Origin: Gnetum montanum
Taxonomy: Eukaryota > Streptophyta > Gnetopsida > Gnetales > Gnetaceae
Assembly: GCA_015680685.1 (NCBI GenBank)
Contig: MNCI01022583.1
Coordinates: 215,528 to 279,527, forward strand
DNA length: 64,000 nucleotides
Direction: 5' to 3'
Positions 35,952-46,529 of this stretch are shown in pieces (the first letter of the stretch is position 1; each line of letters starts with the position of its first letter). The position numbers were made by a program, and so were the translations under genes. A model generated the notes under the pieces. It saw only the letters and a list, made by a program, of their open reading frames with translations. It made no database searches and was not told where the DNA came from.

Positions 35952-37860
35952 TACCCCCATGATTGAATAAAAGCTCATCCTTGAGTTCCTTACAAAATAT
36001 TGGGAAGGTATGAGATTATTGACTTGAATGGAACTAATTGTAAATGGGATGACATGTGAACGGATCATCATTATAGAACAAGACAAAACTGGTGTTCACG
36101 ACAACAAGAGTGAACACCTTATACATTTGACATCAGACCTTATTTGGTAGCTAAGAGAGAAGAGAAAAGAGAGAATTGCACCTTTCGTTGTCTATTCATA
36201 AGCACGCCATCGATCTTGCTCCTTGCATAGCTACTTCAGCATCGATCCATTCCAAGTGTTCCCTCCAAATCCAATCCATTGTTGCATGATTTCCATCTGC
36301 ACACACAACACAGTCTTATATTAGCAAGGGTAAATAAATCATAATGCAATTGATACCTTGCTTTGGTGTGAGGTCCATTGGCTGAGTTGTGGTATGGCTG
36401 ATATGGATCTAGAGATATATTAATGATAACTATCGAAGGTGTAGGGGTTGGGAGAAAATTGAAAAAATTGGGCTAGGACCCCCATGACTAAGAGCGAACC
36501 TCTGGTAGCGAGAGAATGGAAGAAAAGAAAAGGAACAAGGATGATGGAGGAAAAGAGACAACTGTAACGTTGATGAAGTGGATGTCAAGATGGAAATGAA
36601 AAAAATAGCAATGATTGCAACACTGTTAAGGGAAAGAAATTAACTGGTGCACCAAATAGGAATGCCAGTGGGTCCTCCCCAAATTAGGCCCATGCCCTTA
36701 ATGCCCTGACAAACCCACATTCAAAGAGTCCGTAGGCTCTAGGAATGTCATTTGGCAAAAGAGTTAAAGTCTTAACCACAAGAATTTACCAAAAAGAAAA
36801 CAATGCGTCAACCAAAATATACACTAATGATACAAACCAGCAATGAGGTGACAATTGAAGAAAGAAGGATGGAAAGAAGAGAATGAAATGGAACCTCAAG
36901 GACAAGGTGATGTGCAACCCCTTGTGTATTTCATGATTAATGTGATTGAGTAGATCCCATTTCAAGTTTGGCCTCAACAAACCACATCTAGTGACTTCAC
37001 ATCAATGCATTCGGCCAATCCATCCACTTGAAGTAGCAAGAACGCATTCCTCAAAGAGCCACCACCATTCCGACAAAACAAAGGAGGAGAGACTAGGAAG
37101 CGAGAAGGGCCTTAGTTAGAGGAAACATGTTTTATTTTAGTTTCATAACCAGTGCTTGTAGCCAAAATGATTATCTTGTCTAAGGGGTGTGCTTTGAATT
37201 CTCACTGTTTTTCCCTTTTTCTCTTCTTCTCTTTTTTTTTTTGTGTGAGAACCACACCATGCAAAGACTTATTATTTTTATTTTCTCAGCTTCTCGATAA
37301 TTGGGTAACGTCGAAATGGCTCAAGAAGAAAACATCCAAGCACCCAAGAGAATGACCAACACAAATGCATCAAGTTCCCTTGAAGCCACACCCTTTTCAA
37401 TCCTTGAGTCCTTCCTTAGTTTGAGAAATGCCCAATCACCGATTTGTTATAGTTCTTATTATTGAAAAATGACTGTATAGTTCCAAGCCAAGAGAGACCA
37501 TAGAGATTTATGGATGTTTGGATGATGTGAACTCATTGCCTGCTATATCAAAAGAAACATACCTTAGTATCAACATTGTAACTTAAAGGTAAAAACCAAA
37601 CATTAGCAACCAATAGAAAAAACAGTTCATACCAACATGAAGAACACTTATTAAATGACAAACTTGACAATATGGATAACACACACACATAGAATGAAAA
37701 AGTATAACGATGTTGTAAAACAAAAATCAAGAAAAGTTAAAGAGATTGTAAAACAAAAATCTGCAAAACAAAAATATGTAAAACAAAAACTTATAAGAAT
37801 TGAGGGCCCTGAATGATTAGCACAGGTGGCCATCTCCCCCATGACTAAATTGAAAGGGAG
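35952..37860 (-). other. 3' non-coding region of element A
   Basis: It is similar throughout to 46530-48460 of element B. In Athila elements this position can hold an env-like reading frame; none is recognised here. An open frame at 37152-37355 on the other strand has no known motif. Confidence 0.5.
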
Positions 37861-38840
37861 AGATCCAAAATAATGAGCATCTATTTGAATTTTTTAGAAG
37901 TGTCGAACTTCTCCCAATTGATGTTTTTAGATTAAGGGGTGGAAGTTGGCGACACTCATATTCTAATGTATCTATGCTTCTGTTGTGGTTGTGAGTTGTT
38001 TCCGTAGTTTGTTCCATGCATGTTGGTGGGCTGCTCTCTTGATTAGCTATCAACCACTAGGTGTTCTCTTGTTGTGTGGTTGCTACATACAAGCACCTTT
38101 GTATCTAAGTTTCTTGGGCACACCAGTTACATGCAGGAGATGTTGAGCATTCCTCCATGTCATCACCCTCTAAGTCACTATATGTGATGCACGGAACCTT
38201 CTTCTTCTCGATCTTTCCATAAATGTTTTCCTTAGATATTTCCAAGGAAAGATCGCAGATCCCTAGGCATGTGTTGATGGTGCTAAGCCATGCCCTCCCC
38301 ATTATAATTGGGAAGTCCCCTTTGTTACTGTTGACTTCTATCACCAGGAAATCAGCTGGGTATCACCAACCACACACAGTGGTAATGATGTCCTCCACCA
38401 ATCCTAAGGGAATGGTGATGGACTAGTCAGCCAGCTCTAGTTGAATATTGCTCTTCTTGAGTTGGGGTAGGTTCTAAGCTTGATACATTTCTCGTGAGAT
38501 TAAGTTGACTCCGAAACCTGAGTCAAGAAGAGCCTTACGTGGTTTGTTCCCGATGACTTGGAGGTATATTAAAGGACTTCCAGGGTCAGAGAGTTTCTTG
38601 GGAAGGTGGCCTACCTTGATCCAGTCAGTAATGGTATGTGTTAACATAACCATATGTGTTGGGCCTTGTTGTTGGTTTGAAGGGAGCTCTGAAGTCTTAT
38701 TGGTTGGAGGTGTGTGCATAGACTCAACCGCTTGTGGTTGTGAGAGCTTGTTTGGGCTTTTGGTTCTGAAGAAAGGTCTTCTCTTTGTGCGGTTTTCAAA
38801 ACTAGCAACAGGTTGAAGGTTTACAACTCTCATAGCATTA
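37861..38840 (-). pseudogene. Element A protease fused to the pol C-terminus
   Basis: The protease has its D-S-G active site (LLDSGFG near 38520), then IIMGRAWLST (about 38285-38320) typical of Athila-type protease. Downstream the frame runs from the protease-RT linker (PPLNLK near 37930) straight into the last residues of pol (FSHGGDGHLC, near 37820-37850) without a stop, crossing the deletion point. Confidence 0.75.
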
Positions 38841-41100
38841 TGTTGCTACGATTGAGTGGAGAGTTTCCGTTGCATCATTGGAGCAGGTGGTAGTGGAACT
38901 ACTAGCATAAGAGTGGCGGATGGATTTGGAGGATGGTATGGATGTGGTGTGTCTCCTGGTGGAGAAGGAGTCCTAATATACTTCCAAACTTGGTAGTTCC
39001 ATTGTGGGGTTACATGACCCATAGAGTCACTTGGAGAAACCGGCTGCTGCATGTAATAGCCATAAGGATCGGGTTTCCGGTAAGGGTATTGTTGCCTAGG
39101 CAGGGGCATCCCCCATGACTGTGGGTGTTTCCACTACTGGTGTTGCCCAATAGGTTGTGGCAAAGTTCCACTTAGATAATATGTTAACGGTTGGTGGAAC
39201 TGCTTCAGGTTACCTTGGGGATAAGGTAACCTTTGGGGCACTTTCCATCTGTTAATTCTTGGGTTGAGTGCATACACCCCCAGACTCTTGTAGATGTGAG
39301 ATGATTAGACAACATCTCTTAGGATGGTCATATTGGTAGATCTCACATCCACCGTCATTATCTATATCTGAATCCACAACCTCATCGATGATAGTCAATT
39401 TCCCCTTACCATTGTTACGTGCATGGCTTGAATCTCTCCGGTTTTTCTTATCATGGTCACTACTTCGTTCTTCCTTAGATTCCTCTATAATTTTTAAGAC
39501 AGTTTCAATTTTACTATCTAAGGAGCTCCATATTTCATCTACCTTAGTCGACACTTCTGTTGTTAACTTCTAATGTAGAAAGGTTTTTCTATTCACCAAC
39601 TCCTCAAGTGGTGACTCATCCTCTTCCTCATAGAATCTTACTTCCTTCTTCTGAAGGGAAGGATCGTAGTTATATTCTTCCATGCTCTCTCTTTTTCATG
39701 TCCCAAGGGTTCTCCTAGTTCCGTGTCTTAGCCCATCTACAAGGTGGTGGAGTTGATCCCGTTGTGCGTAACCATGGCCCAGGCAATGATGTAGCAATGT
39801 ATAGTATTGGCCCATGGCAGCATCCAAGGGTTCGTGAGTACCTTGCTTCCATCCTTGGATCTGCTTACGCAAGTTGGACACTCTAGAGTACGTTTGGTAT
39901 TTATTGTTGAACAACTCTAACATCGTACTCCATCTCCTAATGGTTTCCAGCTCTAAGGACTAGTACCAACTCTTTGCTTATTTTATGAGCATCCTAGGAA
40001 ACAACTTTAATTTCTGCCACTCGTTCTCAATGTTCTGCAAGGCACAGGCATCGTGGAATGCCTGTAAGTGATTTTGCGGATCAGCATTATATCCCCTCAA
40101 ATCATGGGATATTATTCATATCTAATCTCTTGATCTGGCTATTTTTTTGATGCCTTGTAGGTATTCTCACAGCCTCCGTAATATCTAACATACTCTGGGT
40201 TGCTAGTAGGGGTTCGTCATGATCATCTCTCTCATGACGTCCATGATTCCTACGTGGTTCCCTACTTTCCCTTCTTTGCCTTGACTCTCTCGAATGCCCT
40301 CGTCCTCTCTCTCGACTCTCTTGTCGCGGTCTCTCATTTTTCTTACCCTTATCCTCATCATTATGCTCTTTGCAACTAGGCCCTGATGTGGAAGGAGAGG
40401 GTGAATGATGTGATGAAGGGAAAGAAGAAGGAGAGCCATCGCCATGATGATGTCTCCTACCTTCTCTTTGGTGTTCCCTACCCCGATCATGATGACGATC
40501 AGAATGCTCACCCTTATCTTGTGCTTGTCTACCCTCAGTGAACAACTGGTGTTCGTGGGAATCAGAACCAGGGTTGTGTATCATAGAGTGCAGGTTCTGA
40601 TAGCCCACCTTGACACTATCATTAGGAGAGACAACATCATTTCATGGAGAACCTATTGAGATAGGCTCACCACCCTTAACTTCTCTTATGACAGGTGAAG
40701 CATTACGGGGGCCTTTGCCCTTCAACGATGTGTGGTAACTCTCTTGCTGTGCATCCCATTGACGGTGCGTTGCTGTGGGATGGTAATCCCTTGTGTCGTG
40801 ATCTTCTACAATGTATTCAGCGTATAGCTGTGTCATGTCTATCTGTGCAAGAGCATAAAGGAGCATGTTAGGGATAGCACGATCTGGAGGTAACACTATG
40901 TTACCTTGCAGATCTCACCAACGCAACTGTTCGTCCTAATGGACGATAAAGGTAAAATCGGGTATATACTCATCATGATGAGTATACACTACCCGATACT
41001 CTTGAGGAACTAGAAGTTCGCAGTTATGTGTGCTAGTCCGCCGATTGTCTCTTGTGTGATCCCTAGGTGGTGAGGTGCTTTTATTCGAAGAAGAAGACAT
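38841..41100 (-). pseudogene. gag: Element A gag
   Basis: It starts at the ATG at 41098-41100 with a serine-rich MSSSS. A strongly charged Arg/Glu/His-rich part follows (about 40260-40560), then the capsid region (WKQGTHEPLDAA near 39830, LGHGYAQRDQLHHLVDGL near 39750), and a proline/tyrosine-rich tail (about 38860-39110). There are several stops and frame changes. Nearest relatives in the window are the gag regions of elements B and D. Confidence 0.75.
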
Positions 41101-41227
41101 TGTTATTTTACTTGGTGTGATGATTAACCGTTATATAATTTTATGTTTAATTAACCCTAAGGGTTTGTTTAAGCTCCCAACGATGTGGATGATTTTCTAT
41201 GTTCTACTTAGTGCACAAACACTTAGT

Positions 41228-41244
41228 CCTCGGCAATGGCACCA
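41228..41244 (-). promoter_or_regulatory. Primer binding site of element A (tRNA-Asp type)
   Basis: The minus strand reads TGGTGCCATTGCCGAGG. This matches the Athila-type site TGGCGCCGTTGCCGGGG, complementary to plant tRNA-Asp, except for changes that mostly look like CpG decay. It is 1 bp from the LTR. Confidence 0.75.
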
Positions 41245-41971
41245 ATGGTGAGTGGCAAGGTATCCCTACACTCAACCATACGAATATGAGCGTTACACGC
41301 ATGATCCAGTTGAAATCCGTAGACTAAGTGCCTAAACACCTTATGGAACACTTAAGGTTATTCATTTGTTGCCTTCCCAGACTTACTTGTATTTTTCACG
41401 GTTGTATGGTTAAGTAAGTTTGAGGTATGTGATTTTTATAACTTTTATGTTTTATCTCCTATGCTAATGAGGTAAAGGGTGAAGAGACTAATTAACTAAC
41501 TTTAACTAACTAACTAAGCCTTAATTAACCTAGCATCAGCATCCGTTCCCACTTGCCATTCACACCCTGAACCGATGCAACCTTCTGGCATTACCAAATG
41601 CTAGTGGTTATTGGGATTACCAAGCGTAACGCACGTGCTCGAAGTGGTCATACTGAATGCACTTAACTATGGGAGAAGGGTTGAGAGAGATTTAATTAAC
41701 TAATAAAGCATTTAAAATGATAAACAATAAATAATAGTAATTAAAATCCTAATTAGCTTAGTCCATGCACTGCAAGGTTTATCCAAAAGTTCATCTTTAT
41801 TTCCGTACACAAACTTGTGTTCAAGTACAATACTTTCTCAAATAAAGATCTGTTCACTTTGGAGTTCCTATTGCAGGCACATGAAAATTATTCTATCTCT
41901 GGAGAGGTAAAACTGCTAGAGTTTCGCTAAGGGTCTAGATTTAGATGGATAAACAAGGGAGAGCCGCCTCT

Positions 41972-41979
41972 TATTTATA
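41972..41979 (-). promoter_or_regulatory. TATA box of element A LTR
   Basis: TATAAATA on the minus strand, 16 bp downstream of the nearest palindrome. Confidence 0.65.
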
Positions 41980-41994
41980 GACTTGGCGGCTCAA

Positions 41995-42068
41995 CGCGAT
42001 ATCGCGTACGTGATATCGCGAGGGATGCGATATCACGGATGATGCAATATCGTGTACGCAATATCACG
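41995..42068. repeat. Five palindromic 12-mers in the U3 of element A
   Basis: The consensus is CGCGATATCGCG, perfect at 41995-42006, with CpG-to-TpG/CpA variants at 42009, 42026, 42043 and 42057. Start-to-start spacings are 14, 17, 17 and 14 bp. Position and regular spacing suggest protein binding sites. Confidence 0.8.
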
Positions 42069-42093
42069 GCCCATAAGATATTGCATCCCATCA

Positions 42094-42098
42094 ACTAC
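42094..42098. repeat. Target-site duplication of element A, right copy (ACTAC)
   Basis: Exact match to 35386-35390. Confidence 0.85.
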
Positions 42099-42117
42099 TT
42101 ACTAGAATCAAATCCAT

Positions 42118-42184
42118 AGGGAGGGGGTGTTAGCCTAGTGGTAAGATACTTAATTTGGAAGCTCCAAGTCATGAATTTAATTTG
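42118..42184 (+). repeat. tRNA-like SINE head, plus strand
   Basis: It begins with a G-rich start, then A-box-like TTAGCCTAGTGGTAAGA, a TTTGGAAGCTCCAAG middle and a decayed B box near 42172. It is related to 35203-35268. Confidence 0.45.
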
Positions 42185-44540
42185 TAATAAGAAAAATATT
42201 CAAAGTACATCACATGGTAAGCACTAAGGAGAGGTGAAACTCTATAGTAACATAGAAAGAAAAAACTCTTCAATTATGAAGATGTCGATTTAGATGTACA
42301 ACCTTATAACAAATCTTGAAAAATTAGAAAAAGAAACTTGGCTTTTTGTAGGAAAGCTAGTTTCCATCTTAACAACCTTTACATCACTATTGTTGGGGCT
42401 TAGGGATGAGGTCAACATCAAAAGAATGACTGTAAGTATATCCCAAGACATATATACAACACAATAATTTAGAAGAATTATAGAGAAATATAATTATAAC
42501 TCAAAGTAAGACTTAAATGGGAAACCTCTTGCTTAACAAGATAACGAGCTAACCCCTTAAGTGAGCTATAACTAGTACCTTTATGCCACTATCAACCTCT
42601 ATTCATGAACTTAAAAGAGCAAACAAATTTAAGATAGGAAAAGAAAATTGTGACAAAGTAATAACCTTCTTTGAAAAGGTAGATTTAGCTAGCCTACTTT
42701 TATGATTACTTTGCCACTTGAGATAAATATAACATTAAGAACAATTACTATCAGTTATAGGCTACTTATCAATATTATTTTTGATCCTTAAGTTAACACT
42801 AGTATTATTGGATGAAGATGAATTTTTCATATCGAGAGTTCCTACAATAAGGATAAAAATGATGATGGAAGATTTTTTATCCTTTGACTTCTATGCTAAT
42901 ACTTGTATTTTAAAATCTTTGTCTCTATCATGTTTTTTCTATAATCCAGAGTGGTCTATACTTGGTACATCAATCATCATTATAGAATGTCACCTCTTTC
43001 AATAATAAATTCTTAAAATGGTGTTCATGGAGTTAAGGGTGGGTAAGGAAAACATGTATAGAGATGCCAAAATGATGAAATTAACCAATGAACTCATTTT
43101 CATGTCATCTTAGTCAAGACCTCTTTATTGGTTTAATTATATTAATTAAGAAACCAAAATTACATTACATACCTCTAAAACATGATACTATAAAATAAGA
43201 AAGTATCACCACTTTACAAACCAAGGAGTCATAAACATTCTTGAAATAAGTATGTTGATAATGCACTTAATGGAAATTTTTATAACTTAGAGTCTAAATA
43301 TCAATCAATATTTGGTCCAAACCCAACAACATTTTGTAGTGATTCTAAGAAAGAGAAAGTAGAGATGAGATCAATTTAAGTACCCAAAGAGGGTGATGGA
43401 ATTAAAAAATTCTAGAGCTAATGTATCATTAAGAATTTATACATGTCATTGCCAATAGAGCAACATATCACAAGCTAGAGAATGTGTAATGACCTATTCA
43501 TTTTAAAGATTCACCTACCTAGTATGCTTGTTGACTAGTGCTTCCTCTAAACAAGTAGCTACCCATACAATTTTGGCAATACAAGTTGCTATATGTTGCT
43601 ATTTTGGGAACATATAATGATTTTTTTAATGTATAAAAACAATCATAAAACCATTAGTGCATGTAAATACAATTGTTATAATTACTTCTATCTTTTTTTT
43701 TACACCAAAGTCATTCTTTCATCTGTATTTAAACTGTTAACTCATGATAGTTATATGCAAAAAAACTAAAAAATTGGAATCCATCATGGATCATATTGCT
43801 TTTCCTTATTATTTAATTTAGCATATTTTATTCTATCCTCTACTTTGGCTTGATTTTTACTATTCTCCCCTTCATTTTAATTCTCAACTTTAACACAATT
43901 TTTTATTTACTAAACTTTTTTTATTAAGTAGAGAAGGATATACATTAAACAAATATCTTTTACAATAATAAAAGTTATGAGTTAGAAAGATCAAAATATA
44001 TAATTAGATGAATGTAAGTCTTCCTACCTTGTGATTCAATTTCTTTTTAAAGTTAAGAAGATTGATTTTAAAACAAATATCTACAGGAACCAAATGGTAT
44101 GGAAATAAATTCCATATATTTAATTGGAACAAGAAGAGTAAATTATTACTTAGCTCTCTAAAAATCAATGGAAGAGTAAATAGTTTAACATATGAAGTTT
44201 AGGATCTACAATGAGTAACCTTGTAGCTAAACAAAACAAAAAAGACATGAGACACACATCATATCCATCATGAGGAAACTATTTAGGATACATGAAATGA
44301 CAAGTCCAAGTACCAAATTATTATAATTGAATTAAAAAATTAGTAATAAAACTTAATTAATCCTTGATTAATATAATTGAATTGGATGTTTTATTACAAT
44401 ATAATGATAGTGTCATAAGAAGGCACTGAGATAGTATTACCATAAACTCACCATGATAAACAATAATGACAAAAAAGTTAAATAGGTAAAACATAATGCA
44501 AATTTTGAATATCCTTAACACAATTTGTCAAATGAAGCAT
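42185..44540. other. Unassigned AT-rich sequence; copia 3' end expected here
   Basis: No gene is recognised. The 3' LTR of the copia element should fall in or near this interval, but no terminus or second copy is visible. The open frame at 42781-43005 has no known motif. Confidence 0.35.
42505..42553 (-). repeat. tRNA-like SINE head, minus strand
   Basis: On the minus strand GGTTAGCTCGTTATCTTG is followed by GAGGTTTCCCATTTAAGTC, resembling the A and B boxes of a tRNA-derived SINE. Confidence 0.35.
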
Positions 44541-44549
44541 GAGTTTTAT

Positions 44550-45747
44550 CATTACAAACTTTGTAAATTCAATCCATTTACAAACTTTTGGAAGTTTCTA
44601 ACACTTAATGGCTTAGTAAATAGTCAGTGTATTTGCATAAATAAGAGAAATGAACCCTTTACAAATGGATGATGGATATAGTGGATGGTAACTTCAATAT
44701 GCTTTGTTTGTTCATGGAACATTAGATTCTTGATTAACTTGATTACATTTTGGTTATCACAAAAGAGTGTGATTGGCAACAAAATGTCATCCTTAAGTTC
44801 TTTAAATAATTGAAGAAGCCACTTTACTTCAATAACAAGATTTACTATCACTTTATATTCATAATCTATGGAGGATAATGCAGTAACCATTTTGTTTAGT
44901 TGATCATTATAAAATTGTATTTCCACAATGTTTAATAAGAAAGCTAGTGGTGAAGCATCAAGAAGATGTATCACCATCATAGTTTGCATCTATATAACCT
45001 TTGAGATCTACCTTTGAAGAATAATCAAAATATAAACTATAGTATGCTATGTCTTTTAAGTATCTAAGTATACCCATTTCCAATGAAAACTATATGCTAG
45101 TAGGTTTGTGATTAAACCTTGACAACAAATTTATTTTATAAGAAACATTTAAACAAGTATTTGTTAAATAAATTAATTTTCCAATCAACTACCAAGACAC
45201 TATGGGATTAGGAATAGGCTAGGAATCATCAATCCATGGTGTACTCCCTGAATCCAATAGTGTTAATCTTGATTTACAATTCATCATGTGGTATTTTACT
45301 AGTAGGTCAAGACATACTTCTCTTAGATTAATTGTATGTGATTCAATGGTTGCTAAATTTTAAAACTAAGAAAATAACTGAGTAGGCCCATGTTTGACAT
45401 GTCAAATTTTGTTTTCAACTAATTTTTATCTTGATTAAGTAGTTACATATTCTCCTCAGTTATTACCATATCATGAACATATAACAACATTATTACTACT
45501 CTTTATCAGCCTTTTCTTTCCATAATATAAATAATGATACCTGCATTTGAATGTTTGAATTCCTATTGATGTACAAACTCATCAAACTTTATGTACCATT
45601 GTTTGGGTACTTGCTTTGACCCATAAAGGGACTTCTTCAATCTATAAACATAATTAGAATGCATAGAATATATGAAGTCTTTAGGTTGATAATAAATATT
45701 TCTTTTTATAGGTCTCCATTTGAGAAAGTAGATTTGACATCAAGTTG
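44550..45747 (-). pseudogene. pol: Copia RT (C-terminal part) and RNase H
   Basis: At 44624-44989 is a clear copia RNase H: YNDQLN-like, LSSIDYEY, EVKWLLQL, then FCDNQNVIKL and HEQTKHIEV. At about 45550-45650 is the RT block with LKKSLYGSKQ-like and WYIKFDEF. Next to the insertion is QLDVKS (about 45730-45747), the copia RT palm entry. Stops and shifts are frequent. Confidence 0.8.
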
Positions 45748-45752
45748 ATTTA
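45748..45752. repeat. Target-site duplication of element B, left copy (ATTTA)
   Basis: The right copy at 55743-55747 is ATATA, one mismatch. Taking the right copy as original, the copia frame runs through the site without a break, which supports the boundary. Confidence 0.7.
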
Positions 45753-45987
45753 TGATGAGCGACGAGGTACTCCTATGCTCAACCATACGAATACAAGCAT
45801 TTCATGCATGATCTAGTCGAATTCCAAGGACTAAGTGGTCATGCGCCCTTGTGGAACAAAGATGGCTTGGTTGATAGTTGTCTTCCCAATATTACCTATA
45901 TGTCACAATTGTATGGTTAAGTAAGCTTGAGTCATATGATTTTTATAACTTTTATGTTTTTATGTCATGCGCTAGTAGGAAAGGAGA

Positions 45988-46251
45988 NNNNNNNNNNNNN
46001 NNNNNNNNNNNNNNNNNNNNNNNNNNNNNNNNNNNNNNNNNNNNNNNNNNNNNNNNNNNNNNNNNNNNNNNNNNNNNNNNNNNNNNNNNNNNNNNNNNNN
46101 NNNNNNNNNNNNNNNNNNNNNNNNNNNNNNNNNNNNNNNNNNNNNNNNNNNNNNNNNNNNNNNNNNNNNNNNNNNNNNNNNNNNNNNNNNNNNNNNNNNN
46201 NNNNNNNNNNNNNNNNNNNNNNNNNNNNNNNNNNNNNNNNNNNNNNNNNNN
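45988..46251. other. Assembly gap (264 N)
   Basis: The matching right-LTR interval (about 55049-55528) is about 480 bp, so the gap is shorter than the missing sequence. Confidence 0.95.
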
Positions 46252-46299
46252 CTAACAGACTTCCTTCCAATTATGTGCCTGGGCACTATATTTATAGGC

Positions 46300-46527
46300 T
46301 TGGGAGCAACTACCTTAATAATTAGAGTAAACACTCTAATAATTAGAATAATTGCTAAAGTAATCGCTAGAGTAACCACTCTAATAATTAGAATAATTGC
46401 TAAAGTAACCACTAGAGTAACCACTCTAATAATTAGAATAACTGCTAGAGTAACTGCTAGAGTAACCATTAGAGTAACCACTCTAATAATTAGAATAACT
46501 ATTAGAGTAACCGCTAGAGTAACCACT
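46300..46527. repeat. U3 tandem/palindromic repeats, left LTR of element B
   Basis: Repeated 12-bp units close to AGAGTAACYRCT, interspersed with the odd-length palindrome TCTAATAATTAGA. Open frames through it encode artificial VTLAVTLAV-like repeats on one strand and IIRITARVT-like repeats on the other; these are not genes. Confidence 0.85.
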
Positions 46528-46529
46528 NA

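Larger units (their letters stand above)
35391..42093 (-). mobile_element. Non-autonomous Athila-like retrotransposon (element A), pol deleted
   Basis: LTRs lie at 35391-35951 (with an assembly gap) and 41246-42093. It has a tRNA-Asp-type primer site, a gag region and a protease on the minus strand, and a perfect ACTAC duplication. Compared with element B, one deletion removes the interval equivalent to about 48516-51384, that is RT, RNase H and most of integrase. The protease-RT linker is fused to the last codons of pol at about 37879. Gag and protease are themselves broken by stops, so the copy is now dead, but the layout is that of a non-autonomous derivative. Confidence 0.85.
41246..42093 (-). 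repeat. Element A right (5') LTR, 848 bp
   Basis: It has TG...CA ends, a TATA box on the minus strand at 41972-41979, and a palindrome block upstream of it. The length agrees with the 850-bp LTR of element D. Confidence 0.85.
45753..46529 (-). repeat. Element B left (3') LTR, with gap
   Basis: It begins TGATGAGCGACG, matching the right LTR start. Bases 45988-46251 are N, and a single N at 46528 hides its last bases. The visible U3 carries many copies of the 12-bp AGAGTAACCACT-like unit. Confidence 0.8.

Noticed and set aside
35952-37860. Env-like gene expected after integrase in some Athila elements
   Set aside because: No membrane-protein-like frame on the element's strand in either element A or B.
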